Positions 17,240-26,017 of a DNA stretch of 64,000 nt are shown piece by piece. The DNA is taken from the NCBI RefSeq assembly GCF_003353065.1, contig NZ_CP027806.1, positions 778,997 through 842,996 of the forward strand, written 5' to 3'. Made by a program: the position numbers and the translations under genes. The notes under the pieces were generated by a model that saw nothing but the letters and a program-made list of their open reading frames with translations, did not search any database and was not told the origin of the DNA. The first letter of the stretch is position 1, and every line of letters begins with the position of its first letter. The DNA is from Cyclonatronum proteinivorum (GTDB lineage: Bacteria; Bacteroidota; Rhodothermia; Balneolales; Cyclonatronaceae).

Positions 17240-18166
17240 TTAGGAATTGTAGCCGTAGCTGCGGAGGAAGGTTTCGTTGTCGCGCCATTTCTCGCGGACC
17301 TTCACAAAAATGTTGAGATACACTTTGGTGTCGAGAAAGCGCTCGATTTCTTTGCGGGCTTCGGTACCGAGCTTTTTGAGCGCCGCGCCGCCCTTGCCAA
17401 TCACGATTCCCTTCTGACTACTCCGGCTCACAACAATTTCGGCGTCGATGCGGGTGATGGCGGGTTCCACATCGAAACTGATGATATTGACCGCGCAGGA
17501 GTAGGGGATTTCGGCCCGGTACTGATAAAAGAGCTGTTCACGGATGAGTTCCGAGACAAAAAAGCGTTCGGGATGCTCGCTGAGCTGATCGGGCGGAAAG
17601 AAGGGCGGGCCTTCAGGAAGCATACCGAAAATCTGATCGATGAGCTCGGGAAGTCCGTCGAGTTTGAGCGCAGAAATTGCGCGGGTTTCACGAACGGCAA
17701 GCAGCGGCTCAATCTGTTCTGCAGCCCGACGCACAGCGGCTTCGTCGTAGCGGTCTGATTTGTTGACCATGAGCAGAACAGGCTTTTTCCGGTAGGTGGC
17801 GAACCAGGCGAGATCTTCTTCGGTGGGCACATCTCCCGGGTCCAGAATAAAGAGGATGAGGTCAGCGTCTTCAACGGAACGGCGCACGGCATGCATCATC
17901 TTTTCGTGAAGTCCGTAGCGGGGCTCCAGAAAACCGGGCGTGTCGAGAAAAACAATCTGCCCGCGCTCATCGCTGTGGATACCGGTGATGCGGTGCCGCG
18001 TCGTTTGCACCTTGGGCGAAATGATGGAAAGCTTGGTGCCGAGAATGGCATTCAGGAAAGTGGATTTGCCCGCGTTGGGCTTGCCCATGATGGTGACGTA
18101 GCCCGATTTGTAGCCTTTTTCTGGCGTCGGGATGAGGCCGGGAATGGTGCCGTCAGTTTCGCTCAT
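17240..18166 (-). CDS. era: GTPase Era
   Basis: A 308-aa GTPase that binds 16S rRNA and helps mature the 30S subunit. G1 is GKPNAGKSTF, G3 is DTPGF, G4 is NKSD, and the switch region PKVQTTRHRITGI is typical. The C-terminal KH domain carries GIVIGKGGAALKKLG. ATG 18166 (MSETDG) is preferred over an upstream in-frame ATG that would overlap pdxJ. The gene begins 10 bp after pdxJ ends, so the two are likely co-transcribed. Confidence 0.97.
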   Translation of the reverse strand: MSETDGTIPGLIPTPEKGYKSGYVTIMGKPNAGKSTFLNAILGTKLSIISPKVQTTRHRITGIHSDERGQIVFLDTPGFLEPRYGLHEKMMHAVRRSVEDADLILFILDPGDVPTEEDLAWFATYRKKPVLLMVNKSDRYDEAAVRRAAEQIEPLLAVRETRAISALKLDGLPELIDQIFGMLPEGPPFFPPDQLSEHPERFFVSELIREQLFYQYRAEIPYSCAVNIISFDVEPAITRIDAEIVVSRSSQKGIVIGKGGAALKKLGTEARKEIERFLDTKVYLNIFVKVREKWRDNETFLRSYGYNS

Positions 18167-18176
18167 AATTTGGGAC

Positions 18177-18905
18177 TCAGGCGTTGTATTCGTTGATGAG
18201 GGCGACCATTTCACTCACCGAGGTCGGGAGGCCGCGCATAAGGGCGTCGGCCATGAGGGCATGACCGATACTGATTTCCGCCAGGTGCGGCACTTCTTCA
18301 AGGAAGGGGCGGATGTTGCTGAATCCGAGTCCGTGGCCGGCGTTGACCTGAATGCCCAGGCTGTGCGCTCGCTCAGCGGCTTCACGCAGGCGGCGGAGTT
18401 CGCGGGGACGGTCCGCTTCGGAGGCGTTGGCGTAGGTGCCGGTGTGCAGCTCAACGACGGGTACGCCGAGTTCGGCGCAAAGCTCCATGTCGCGCACGGA
18501 AGGCTCTACGAACAGGCTCACCGGAACGCCGGCTTCTGCCAGTTTGGGCAGCACACGTGTGCGGTAGTCTTCCATAATGAGCGGCATATTCAGGCCGCCT
18601 TCGGTGGTGATTTCTTCCCGTTTTTCAGGCACGAGGGTGCAGAGATGCGGCTTCATGCGGCAGCAGATACCGAGCATTTCGTCGGTGGCCCCCATTTCAA
18701 AATCGAGCAGCCCCTGAACGGCTTTATGCAGGCCCCATGCGTCGTCGTCTTTGATGTGCCGGCGGTCTTCCCGCAGGTGAAAAACGATGCCCGCTGCGCC
18801 GTTGGCTTCACAAATGCGGGCGGCTTCGACGGGGTCGGGGTAGCCTTCTGAGCGTGCATTCCGGAGGGTTGCTACGTGGTCAACATTTACCAAAAGTTTA
18901 ATCAT
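18177..18905 (-). CDS. pdxJ: Pyridoxine 5'-phosphate synthase PdxJ
   Basis: A 242-aa TIM-barrel enzyme that condenses 1-deoxy-D-xylulose 5-phosphate with 3-amino-2-oxopropyl phosphate in DXP-dependent vitamin B6 synthesis. Diagnostic segments are LLVNVDHVATLRNARS, PDPVEAARICE, GIVFHLREDRRHI, ELHTGTYAN, INAGHGLGF-like VNAGHGLGFSN and EISIGHALMADAL. Length is normal. It heads the pdxJ-era pair. Confidence 0.98.
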   Translation of the reverse strand: MIKLLVNVDHVATLRNARSEGYPDPVEAARICEANGAAGIVFHLREDRRHIKDDDAWGLHKAVQGLLDFEMGATDEMLGICCRMKPHLCTLVPEKREEITTEGGLNMPLIMEDYRTRVLPKLAEAGVPVSLFVEPSVRDMELCAELGVPVVELHTGTYANASEADRPRELRRLREAAERAHSLGIQVNAGHGLGFSNIRPFLEEVPHLAEISIGHALMADALMRGLPTSVSEMVALINEYNA

Positions 18906-19027
18906 AAAAAATCGGAAAGAATTTAAGAGAAGTCTGAACAGTCTTGTAATCGTGAGGGTGCGCCCTGTTTGAAGGCGGAAAGTCTTAAGATACCAAAAAA
19001 CAGGGTGCCGATGGGCCGTGGTTCACT

Positions 19028-19711
19028 TCAGCCGGTCTGATCTGCAAGATGTTCGCGCTGAATGGACTGCACTTTGCGGATGAGTGCCGCGGCGTCGCCG
19101 AAAGTGTCCGTGAGCTGTGTGAGGTTGAGCATGCCGATGAGTACGGGCCCGTCTTTTGTTTTGGAGTAGCTGCGAAGCTTTTCCGTGCGCTCGCCGCCGC
19201 GCTGCCGTACCGCCCGGAAGTATTTCCGGAACAGGTTGTTGAGGCGGTCGGAGGGCTTGTCGAGTTGCTGCGGATCGCGCCCGGCAAGCAGGGTGTCGTC
19301 GCGCAGCCGCTGTTCCGGGTGTTTGCGAATCAGCCAGCGGGCGCGGGCGTAGGATTCAATGACTTCCGTTTGGGAGATAATCCAGGCTTCCATTTCCTGA
19401 ATCATGAAGAAAATCAGGGTGGTATTGAGGCCCTGAAAGCGGCTGAGGCGCTCGGTGCGAAGCTGCGGCGGTCCGTCAAGATCAATCAGCACAAGGGCCG
19501 GTTCGCGGCTCCATGTTGCTTTCCGCAGGTACTTTTTAGCCCGCGTTACGGACCCAATGGGCTGAATAATGAGGTTGAAGCTGTCTTCATCAAGAACCTG
19601 ACTGAACAGCCGGTGGAAGCCTTCCCTGAACAGCGCATTGTTGGAGACGGTTTCTGCCGACTGATCGCCGTCAACCCGGCCGCCTTCCACATAAATGGTG
19701 ATGTTTACCAT
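19028..19711 (-). CDS. DUF4276 (TOPRIM-like) partner of AAA ATPase
   Basis: A 227-aa protein starting at ATG 19711, which overlaps the ATPase stop codon by 7 bp (ATGGTAA). It shows the DUF4276 pattern: an acidic IYVEGG at the N-terminus, a second acidic site in LVLIDLDGP, MIQEMEAWIIS near the middle, and a C-terminal K-x-GPVLIGMLN segment. The spacing of Glu and Asp-x-Asp is like that of TOPRIM/OLD-type nuclease folds. Genes of this family are known to pair with AAA_21 ATPases. The tight translational coupling suggests a complex. A nuclease or effector role in defence is inference by analogy with OLD, PARIS and AbiL-type pairs. Confidence 0.8.
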   Translation of the reverse strand: MVNITIYVEGGRVDGDQSAETVSNNALFREGFHRLFSQVLDEDSFNLIIQPIGSVTRAKKYLRKATWSREPALVLIDLDGPPQLRTERLSRFQGLNTTLIFFMIQEMEAWIISQTEVIESYARARWLIRKHPEQRLRDDTLLAGRDPQQLDKPSDRLNNLFRKYFRAVRQRGGERTEKLRSYSKTKDGPVLIGMLNLTQLTDTFGDAAALIRKVQSIQREHLADQTG

Positions 19712-20913
19712 CGCTTGCCCCCGAGGTAGCCGCTGAGCCACAGCTGACCCGGCAGGCTGAGCCCCGTGATCTCGCTGAGGTCGTCGCCGTTCACGGTTTT
19801 GACAAGGGTCTCATTTTCAGGGCTTTTGTCGAAAACGAGCAGGTCGTCGAGCTCGAACGAGTTGAGCAGCAGGGGCGAATGGGTGGCGATAATGAGCTGA
19901 GTGCCGTCCTGCACGGCATGCGTCATGGCTTCGCTCAGGGTATGGAGCATGTCGGGATGCAGGCCGCTTTCGGGTTCGTCGAGGCAGACCGCGAGCCCGC
20001 GGGCGGGGTTCAGGAAAATGGCGAGATACAGCAGGTAGCGCAGGGTTCCGTCGGAAATGTGGCGTACCGAAACACTGTGATTCAGGTTTTTTTCGAGCAG
20101 GCGAAGGCTGACGCCCCGCTTGCTCTCACTAAAAAGAAGTTCGCGCAGGTTGGGGCTGATGCGCCTGAGAAAGCTTACAAGTTCCTGAAAAACATCCGGA
20201 TGATAGCCCCGAATGCTGTGAAGCACTTGTGACATGTTGCGTCCGTCGAAGGCAAGTCGCTCTCCATAGTGACCGGCAGGCAGTGCGGGCAGGCGCGCGC
20301 GGCTGCTGTAGGAGGTGTTGAAGAAGCCATAGAAACTGAATTGCCGGATGGCCTGCCGGAGACTGACAAGCATAGGATGCATGCTTTCGGGCGGAAGGGC
20401 CCGAAAGCGCAGTTCCATCCGTGCCGGCTCTGCGCGGTTACCGGTTTCCGGCGTGAGGCTGACAAGTCCGCCGCCGGGATTCCGGATCAGACCTTCACCG
20501 GCCCGGGACTCGAAAAAAAGCTCTTCCGTGCCATTGGTCTGCGAAAAGGTGATGCGCTCTGATACGGTAAAGGTTCCGTCGGCCTGCGGCTGAAGCCTGA
20601 TGGCGTAAACCGGACTGTGCCCGTTGTTTTGGGTGCTGTTGTCAAGCCGGGGCCGGAACCGGAAGGTGAGGCTGATAACGCCGGTGCTGCCCGCGCGCGC
20701 ATGCGTGATCTGATCATAACCACCCCACTCAAGCTGGATCAGGTTTCTGAGGCCATCCCCCGAAATACCTTCATACAGCAAGCGCAGCGCCTTGATAAAG
20801 TTGGATTTGCCGCTGCCGTTGATGCCCACAAGCACGTTCATGGCCGGGCTTAGCGGAACGGAAGCTTTGCTGCAAAAGCTGAAAAAGTTTTGGAGGGTTA
20901 CAGAGGTGAGCAT
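19705..20913 (-). CDS. AAA_21/OLD-like ATPase
   Basis: A 402-aa SMC/ABC-like ATPase without an obvious long coiled coil. Walker A is VGINGSGKSNFIKAL near residue 29, an ABC-signature-like region is RHISDGTLRYLLYL, Walker B is LAVCLDEPESGLHP, and the H-loop is IIATHSPLLLNSF. This fits the AAA_21 class found in overcoming-lysogenisation-defect, PARIS and Abi modules. It is the first gene of a two-gene unit with the DUF4276 protein. The pair lies 74 bp after a DUF3553-like gene and about 120 bp before pdxJ, all on the minus strand, so it is embedded among housekeeping genes. Confidence 0.9.
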   Translation of the reverse strand: MLTSVTLQNFFSFCSKASVPLSPAMNVLVGINGSGKSNFIKALRLLYEGISGDGLRNLIQLEWGGYDQITHARAGSTGVISLTFRFRPRLDNSTQNNGHSPVYAIRLQPQADGTFTVSERITFSQTNGTEELFFESRAGEGLIRNPGGGLVSLTPETGNRAEPARMELRFRALPPESMHPMLVSLRQAIRQFSFYGFFNTSYSSRARLPALPAGHYGERLAFDGRNMSQVLHSIRGYHPDVFQELVSFLRRISPNLRELLFSESKRGVSLRLLEKNLNHSVSVRHISDGTLRYLLYLAIFLNPARGLAVCLDEPESGLHPDMLHTLSEAMTHAVQDGTQLIIATHSPLLLNSFELDDLLVFDKSPENETLVKTVNGDDLSEITGLSLPGQLWLSGYLGGKRW

Positions 20914-20987
20914 GGTCAGCCGGGCGCTTCAGCGGTTGGTCGGATCAGGGTTCAGGGTCGTGCCGGCAAACCGGCCACGGGCAGGGA

Positions 20988-21266
20988 CTACACTTCCATC
21001 AGCAAATGCGATAAGTTGAGCTTGTGAATCGGGATGATGTAGCGCTGATCGAAGGCGTCTTTGTGGATTTCGAGTTCTCCGGTGCCACGAAAATCAACGA
21101 TACAGTAGTTTTCCACAATATTGATGATCTCGCCGATACCATAGTATTCGGGGCAGGGCCCGTAATAAACAAGGTCGCCTACAGCGAGGTGGTTGCGTGC
21201 CCGGATGTGATACGGATAGATGACCGGCAGCCGGTCGAAGCGATATGATAGTTTTTTGGTTGGCAT
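20988..21266 (-). CDS. Small DUF3553/CarD-like SH3-fold protein
   Basis: A 92-aa protein. The central part, HLAVGDLVYYGP...GIGEIINIVENYCIVDFRG, resembles the SH3-like barrel of DUF3553 and CarD/KOW-type domains (GDxVxHxxxGxGxV). Basic residues at the N-terminus could contact nucleic acid. The gene is 22 bp downstream of tsaE on the same strand. The match is by eye, and the function is not known. Confidence 0.65.
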   Translation of the reverse strand: MPTKKLSYRFDRLPVIYPYHIRARNHLAVGDLVYYGPCPEYYGIGEIINIVENYCIVDFRGTGELEIHKDAFDQRYIIPIHKLNLSHLLMEV

Positions 21267-21288
21267 GGGCGCTCAAAATACAAAGAAA

Positions 21289-21717
21289 TCAGTATTTGTG
21301 AAGCACCTGAACGCGGCGTTCATTCGGACCGGTATGCGTGAAATGTACTTCGGTGCGCGTATCGGGCAGAATTCCGGCAATGCGCCCGGGCCATTCTATG
21401 AGGCAGATTCCGTCGCCGTAGAAATATTCTTCCATGCCGAGGCGGCGGGCTTCGTCAAGGCTCTCAATGCGATAGGCGTCGAAGTGGTAGAGCGGCAGGC
21501 TTCCTTCGTATTCCTGAATGAGGACGAAAGTAGGGGAGTCTACTTCAGCGGGCGGGATGCCGAGTGCGGAAGCGAAGCCTTTGACGAAGTGGGTTTTACC
21601 GGCGCCAAGGTCTCCGTAAAGGCAGATGACATCGCCGGATGCCGCTTTAAGGGCGAGTTTAGCGCCAAGGGATAGGGTCTCTTCAGGGGATGAACTGGTA
21701 TAAATCTCGTTTTTCAT
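21289..21717 (-). CDS. tsaE: tRNA t6A37 synthesis ATPase TsaE
   Basis: A 142-aa protein of normal length. It has Walker A in YGDLGAGKTHFVKG, the family motif VDSPTFVLIQEY and LYHFDAYRI, then LIEWPGRI. TsaE works with TsaB and TsaD to add the threonylcarbamoyl group to A37 of tRNAs that read ANN codons. TsaB and TsaD are not in this window. It is the first gene of the minus-strand run. Confidence 0.96.
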   Translation of the reverse strand: MKNEIYTSSSPEETLSLGAKLALKAASGDVICLYGDLGAGKTHFVKGFASALGIPPAEVDSPTFVLIQEYEGSLPLYHFDAYRIESLDEARRLGMEEYFYGDGICLIEWPGRIAGILPDTRTEVHFTHTGPNERRVQVLHKY

Positions 21718-21805
21718 GATAAAATATAGACAGGTACAAAGTCCTGTAAAATAGTACTTTCCATGCCAATGAATGCCTGTATTTTCAACTGCTTACCGAA
21801 ATAAT

Positions 21806-21836
21806 TTTGAAGTAGAACAGGAAAAATATATTTTTG
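21806..21836 (+). promoter_or_regulatory. Bacteroidota-type promoter of the mrp operon
   Basis: TTTG at 21806-21809 is followed after exactly 19 nt by TATTTTTG at 21829-21836, a full match to TTTG-N19-TAnnTTTG. It lies about 320 nt ahead of mrpF and is the only good match found in this intergenic region. Confidence 0.7.
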
Positions 21837-22156
21837 CGCTTCATTAAATCAGGCTGATAAGGAAATGGCCGCCAATTCAATACGCAGGTAAAAACGTTTG
21901 AACCAAGCCTTATCGGTCCTATGAATTGGGGCTCGGGTATTTCTGATTCAATCGGGTAATGGCGTGAAATCCGGAGTGCAGTGCAATGCGGCATGACAAC
22001 TGCCTTGCAAAACCTAATGCCAGACAGAAGCGGCAACAGAGGGATGCATCGAAGGGCTACATCAAATTACGGAATCAGAGGCCGATATGAAATAAGCCAT
22101 CAGCGAATCCGATATCGCGTTTTACTCATAAGATACCTGATAACAAGGAGTTGACT
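21837..22156 (+). other. Long untranslated leader of the mrp operon
   Basis: If transcription starts near 21843, the mrp mRNA has about 310 nt of leader. The region contains no plausible gene on either strand. The stretch around 21950-22030 is G/C-rich and purine-rich and may fold, but I could not match it to a known riboswitch family. It ends in AAGGAG at 22145-22150. Confidence 0.45.
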
Positions 22157-22462
22157 TTGCTAAACGGCGAAACTGTAATACTCGACACGGTACTTATCAT
22201 CACATTTGCGGCACTCAGCCTATCCCTGGTAGCGGGCATGATACGCCTGCTGATTGGGCCAAGCCTGCCCGACCGTGTTGTTGCACTTGACCTGATTGCC
22301 TACATCGTAATCGCATTTATTGCGACCTACTGCATCCATACCGGAACGTCGGATTTTATTGATGCGGCGATTGTAGTAGCCCTCATTGCATTTTTGGGCA
22401 CAACGGCTTTCGCCCGCTACGTGCTGAAAGCCGGACGCCCCTCAACCAACGATGAGATATGA
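22157..22462 (+). CDS. mrpF: Mrp antiporter subunit F
   Basis: A 101-aa three-helix membrane subunit of the Mrp Na+/H+ antiporter. The family core IGPSLPDRVVALDLIA is present. The start is TTG: the strong Shine-Dalgarno AAGGAG ends at 22150, which is 6 nt before TTG 22157 but directly abuts an upstream TTG at 22151, so 22157 is chosen. It is the first gene of the operon and overlaps mrpG by 4 bp (ATGA). The order F-G-A-B-C-D-E differs from the common A-to-G order. Confidence 0.93.
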   Translation: MLNGETVILDTVLIITFAALSLSLVAGMIRLLIGPSLPDRVVALDLIAYIVIAFIATYCIHTGTSDFIDAAIVVALIAFLGTTAFARYVLKAGRPSTNDEI

Positions 22463-22866
22463 TTACTGAACTGATAATCGCCTTCTTTCTGCTTGCAGGA
22501 AGCTTTTTTGTGATTGTGGCCTCCATCGGGGTTTTAAGGCTTCCGGATCTGATGATGAAGATGCACGCTTCCACCAAAGCCGGTACCCTCGGGGCAGGCT
22601 TAATTTTGGTGGCTGTGGGCATTTCATTTGATGAGATTTCGGTGCTTACCCGCATTGTCGCAACCATCATCTTCCTGCTGTTAACTGCACCTGTGGCGGC
22701 GCACCTGATCGGCCGCGCAGCCTACTACACCGGCATTGAGCTTTGGGAGGGAACCATTGTGGATGAAATGAACCGCAATGGGGAAATGTCCGAATCTGAA
22801 GCCTCCCGCAATGCAACTGCGGCACAAGATGACGCCAAACTGAACCGTAACGTTTCTGAATCCTGA
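22459..22866 (+). CDS. mrpG: Mrp antiporter subunit G
   Basis: A 135-aa subunit with three membrane helices and the PhaG/MnhG motif VLRLPDLMMKMHASTKAGTLG. The C-terminal 35 residues are an acidic soluble tail (NGEMSESEASRN and on), slightly longer than usual. It overlaps mrpF by 4 bp and mrpA by 1 bp (TGATG), so the three are translationally coupled. Confidence 0.94.
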   Translation: MITELIIAFFLLAGSFFVIVASIGVLRLPDLMMKMHASTKAGTLGAGLILVAVGISFDEISVLTRIVATIIFLLLTAPVAAHLIGRAAYYTGIELWEGTIVDEMNRNGEMSESEASRNATAAQDDAKLNRNVSES

Positions 22867-25202
22867 TGACCATTTTAGCTGCAATACTGCTGATTTTCTC
22901 AGCCGCGTTTTTTGGTCCTTCCGCTGCCAAATATCTGAAAAACAGCTCCGGCTGGATTCTCGCGCTCGTTCCCTTTTCGGTATTTGCCTACCTCCTCACC
23001 TTTATCCCGGTTATTTCCGGCGGGGAAGTAGTCAAAGAATCCTGGGTATGGGTATCCTATCTTGGGGTAAACATGTCGTTCTATCTCGACGGCTTCAGCC
23101 TGATGTTTGGTCTGATTGTGTCAGGGGTAGGTACGTTCATCATGATATACGGCGGGGGGTACCTCGCAACGGACCCGAAACTGGGCCGCTTCTATTTCAG
23201 CATCCTTTTGTTTATGGGTGCGATGATGGGGGTTGTACTCGCCGATAATATTATCGCGCTCTTCATTTTCTGGGAGCTTACTTCTATCAGCTCCTACCTG
23301 CTGATTGGCTACAAGCACGAAAAGGAAGAATCCCGTAAGTCTGCGCTTCAGGCACTGCTCGTAACCGGCTCCGGCGGACTTGCTCTGCTTGCGGGTCTCA
23401 TCATCCTTTCGATGATAACCGGCACCATGGAAATCTCCGAAATGTTCGGACAGGCCGGTGTCGTAAGCGAGCATCCCTGGTACCTCGGTGCCCTGATCCT
23501 GATTCTGATTGGTGCCTTCACCAAGTCAGCGCAGTTCCCCTTCCACTTCTGGCTTCCCGGCGCGATGGCCGCTCCGACGCCTGTTTCGGCTTATCTGCAC
23601 TCTGCAACCATGGTTAAGGCCGGGGTGTATCTGCTTGCGCGCCTCAATCCGGTACTGAGCGGTACCATTGAGTGGACCTACATCGTTACCGGCTTTGGTG
23701 CGGTAACCATGCTCGTTGCTGCATGGCTGGCAATTGCGCACACCGACCTCAAAAAAGTACTCGCCTACACAACGGTGATGGCGCTCGGTACGCTCACCAT
23801 GCTCATCGGTATGGGGCATGAGTACGCTGTGAAAGCCGTCGCAGTGTTTATCCTGAGTCACTCGCTCTACAAAGGGGCTTTGTTTATGGTTGCGGGTACG
23901 GTTGATCACGAAGCCGGCACCCGCGATGTAGCGCTGATCAGCGGTTTGCGCAAAACCATGCCGCTTACGGCAACTTTCGGCTGTATTGCTGCCCTCTCGA
24001 TGGCAGGCGTGGCTCCGCTTCTGGGTTTTATCGGCAAGGAGCTGGTGTATGAGGCGGCGCTATCTTCTGTGAGCTTCCCGACAGTGCTGATTACGATGGC
24101 TGTGCTGGCCAATATTGCGGTTGTGGCTTCAAGCGGTATCGTGGCCATTCGACCGTTTTTTGGCGAATACAAGGAGTACAACAACAAGCACGTACACGAA
24201 GCACCTCTTAGCATGTGGATTGGCCCTGCTGTGCTGTCCGTGCTGAGTATCGTATTCGGGGTACTGCCTTTCCTGATTGATACCTCCATCATTTCCAAAG
24301 CTGCCGGTGCGGTAGCCGGCACACCGGATCTGGTTGTGTCGCTCAAGCTCTGGCACGGGGTCAATGCGGCACTCATACTGAGTATCGTGACGCTGCTGAG
24401 TGGTATCGGCCTGTATCTGATATGGAATAAAGTGCGCGAGTCCGGTGTCGTACAAACCTACGACCGCATTATGGGGCAGGGGCCGGTTAAAGGCTATGAA
24501 GGCTGGCTCAACGGAACCCTCGGGCTGGCAGCTGCGCAGACCAAATTTTTCCAGAATGGCTATTTGCGCTATTACATGCTCTGCGTTGTGGCCTTCTTTG
24601 TAGCTGTTGTGGGATACACCCTGCTCGCGAAAACAGATATGATGATCGCAGCTGATTTCTCCGACATCTACTTCTATGAGTGGACGCTGGCCGGTATAAT
24701 CGTAATTGCTGCCTTCGCCGCAGTGTTTGCCGGATCCGGGCTTGTAGCTATCGCTGCGCTTGGTGTTGTGGGCTACAGTATCGCCCTGCTTTACATCCTG
24801 TTCAGCGCGCCTGACCTTGCGATCACGCAGGTACTGGTGGAAACCCTCACCGTAATTCTGGTCGCCCTTGTGCTCATTCACCTGCCGCAGAGCAAGGTAA
24901 GTGTTTCGATGGGCTCGAAGGTCCGCGACGGTATCCTGGCCGGTGGTGTAGGTCTGATTGTAACCCTCATCATGCTCGCGGTGCTGAACACTGAGTTTGA
25001 TCCTTTCATGACCGACTACTTCGCAGAGAACAGCTACGTCGTAGCCTACGGGCGGAATATCGTAAACGTGATTCTGGTCGATTTCCGGGCGCTTGATACC
25101 TTTGGCGAGATCGTGGTAATCGGTGTAGCCGGTATCGGCGTGTATGCGCTCATCAAACTGGGTAAAAAAATCACCACCAAAAAAGAAGGTACAACAGCAT
25201 GA
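22866..25202 (+). CDS. mrpA: Mrp antiporter subunit A
   Basis: The 778-aa large subunit is related to NuoL of complex I. The NuoL-like core shows [46 protein letters not shown] with the key Lys and His, and [10 protein letters not shown]. The C-terminal MrpA-specific part has [17 protein letters not shown] and [17 protein letters not shown], so the protein is full-length. With mrpD it forms the antiporter modules that exchange cytoplasmic Na+ for external H+. It overlaps mrpB by 4 bp. Confidence 0.96.
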   Translation: MTILAAILLIFSAAFFGPSAAKYLKNSSGWILALVPFSVFAYLLTFIPVISGGEVVKESWVWVSYLGVNMSFYLDGFSLMFGLIVSGVGTFIMIYGGGYLATDPKLGRFYFSILLFMGAMMGVVLADNIIALFIFWELTSISSYLLIGYKHEKEESRKSALQALLVTGSGGLALLAGLIILSMITGTMEISEMFGQAGVVSEHPWYLGALILILIGAFTKSAQFPFHFWLPGAMAAPTPVSAYLHSATMVKAGVYLLARLNPVLSGTIEWTYIVTGFGAVTMLVAAWLAIAHTDLKKVLAYTTVMALGTLTMLIGMGHEYAVKAVAVFILSHSLYKGALFMVAGTVDHEAGTRDVALISGLRKTMPLTATFGCIAALSMAGVAPLLGFIGKELVYEAALSSVSFPTVLITMAVLANIAVVASSGIVAIRPFFGEYKEYNNKHVHEAPLSMWIGPAVLSVLSIVFGVLPFLIDTSIISKAAGAVAGTPDLVVSLKLWHGVNAALILSIVTLLSGIGLYLIWNKVRESGVVQTYDRIMGQGPVKGYEGWLNGTLGLAAAQTKFFQNGYLRYYMLCVVAFFVAVVGYTLLAKTDMMIAADFSDIYFYEWTLAGIIVIAAFAAVFAGSGLVAIAALGVVGYSIALLYILFSAPDLAITQVLVETLTVILVALVLIHLPQSKVSVSMGSKVRDGILAGGVGLIVTLIMLAVLNTEFDPFMTDYFAENSYVVAYGRNIVNVILVDFRALDTFGEIVVIGVAGIGVYALIKLGKKITTKKEGTTA

Positions 25203-25612
25203 ATTCAATGATTCTCAGAACAGCAACCCGGCTGTTGTTTCCGCTGCTGCTGATTTTTTCCGTGTTTTTGTTTTTCAGGGGGCACAATGAGCCCGGTGGC
25301 GGTTTCATAGGCGGTCTTGTTGGCGCGGCGGCTTTTGTGCTGTTCGCCATTGCTTTCGGCACGGAAGTGACCCGCAAGCTGCTGCGCATGGATCCCCGCG
25401 TAATGGTCGGCTGGGGACTGTTCCTGGCGCTCGTAAGCGGCATCATGTCCATGATAGCTGGTGACGCTTTTTTCACAGGACAGTGGGCGCTCCCGGTTGT
25501 TTTCGGGAATGAGCTCCATGTGGGCACCCCTCTCATATTCGACATTGGCGTGTATTTGGTAGTTGTAGGTTTTACCCTCGCCGTAATCTTTGCACTTGAA
25601 GAAGAAGACTAA
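25199..25612 (+). CDS. mrpB: Mrp antiporter subunit B
   Basis: A 137-aa four-helix subunit with the MnhB signature [17 protein letters not shown]. It is a separate gene here, not fused to mrpA. It overlaps mrpA by 4 bp and is 3 bp from mrpC. Confidence 0.95.
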   Translation: MNSMILRTATRLLFPLLLIFSVFLFFRGHNEPGGGFIGGLVGAAAFVLFAIAFGTEVTRKLLRMDPRVMVGWGLFLALVSGIMSMIAGDAFFTGQWALPVVFGNELHVGTPLIFDIGVYLVVVGFTLAVIFALEEED

Positions 25613-25615
25613 CCA

Positions 25616-26017
25616 ATGGAGCCTTTATTAGCTATTGTAATTGGAATACTTGTGGCACTCAGCGTGTATCTCATGCTCCGCCGCAACCTGATACGCGTGG
25701 TAATCGGCATCGTAATTTTGAGCAACGCGGTTAACCTGCTCATCTTTACGCTGGGCCGGCTCGACCGCGGTATCCCGCCGCTCATTGCATCCGGGGAGTA
25801 CGTGCCATCGGGCGCTTTTGCAAACCCGCTGCCGCAGGCGCTTGTGCTTACCGCTATCGTGATTGGCTTCGGTCTGCTGTCATACGCCCTCGTACTTGTT
25901 TACCGGGCCTACACGGAAGTCGGAACCCTGGATGTGGATGACATGCGCGTTGCTGAGCCGCCCTACAAAGGGGAAGAGCTTCCTGCAAGCGCGAAAATCG
26001 GGGGGGACGAAGCGTGA
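25616..26017 (+). CDS. mrpC: Mrp antiporter subunit C
   Basis: A 133-aa NuoK-like subunit with three helices and the family stretch RRNLIRVVIGIVILSNAVNLL and LPQALVLTAIVIGFG. The C-terminal tail is acidic and soluble. It overlaps mrpD by 4 bp, where the GTG start of mrpD lies in GTGA. Confidence 0.95.
   Translation: MEPLLAIVIGILVALSVYLMLRRNLIRVVIGIVILSNAVNLLIFTLGRLDRGIPPLIASGEYVPSGAFANPLPQALVLTAIVIGFGLLSYALVLVYRAYTEVGTLDVDDMRVAEPPYKGEELPASAKIGGDEA

Noticed and set aside
21940-22060. Possible cobalamin riboswitch in the mrp leader
   Set aside because: A stretch reading GTGAAATCCGGAG recalls part of the B12 box, but the conserved CCCGC...ACTGT and GCCAGGAGACCTGCC elements are not present, and the downstream genes are not cobalamin-related.
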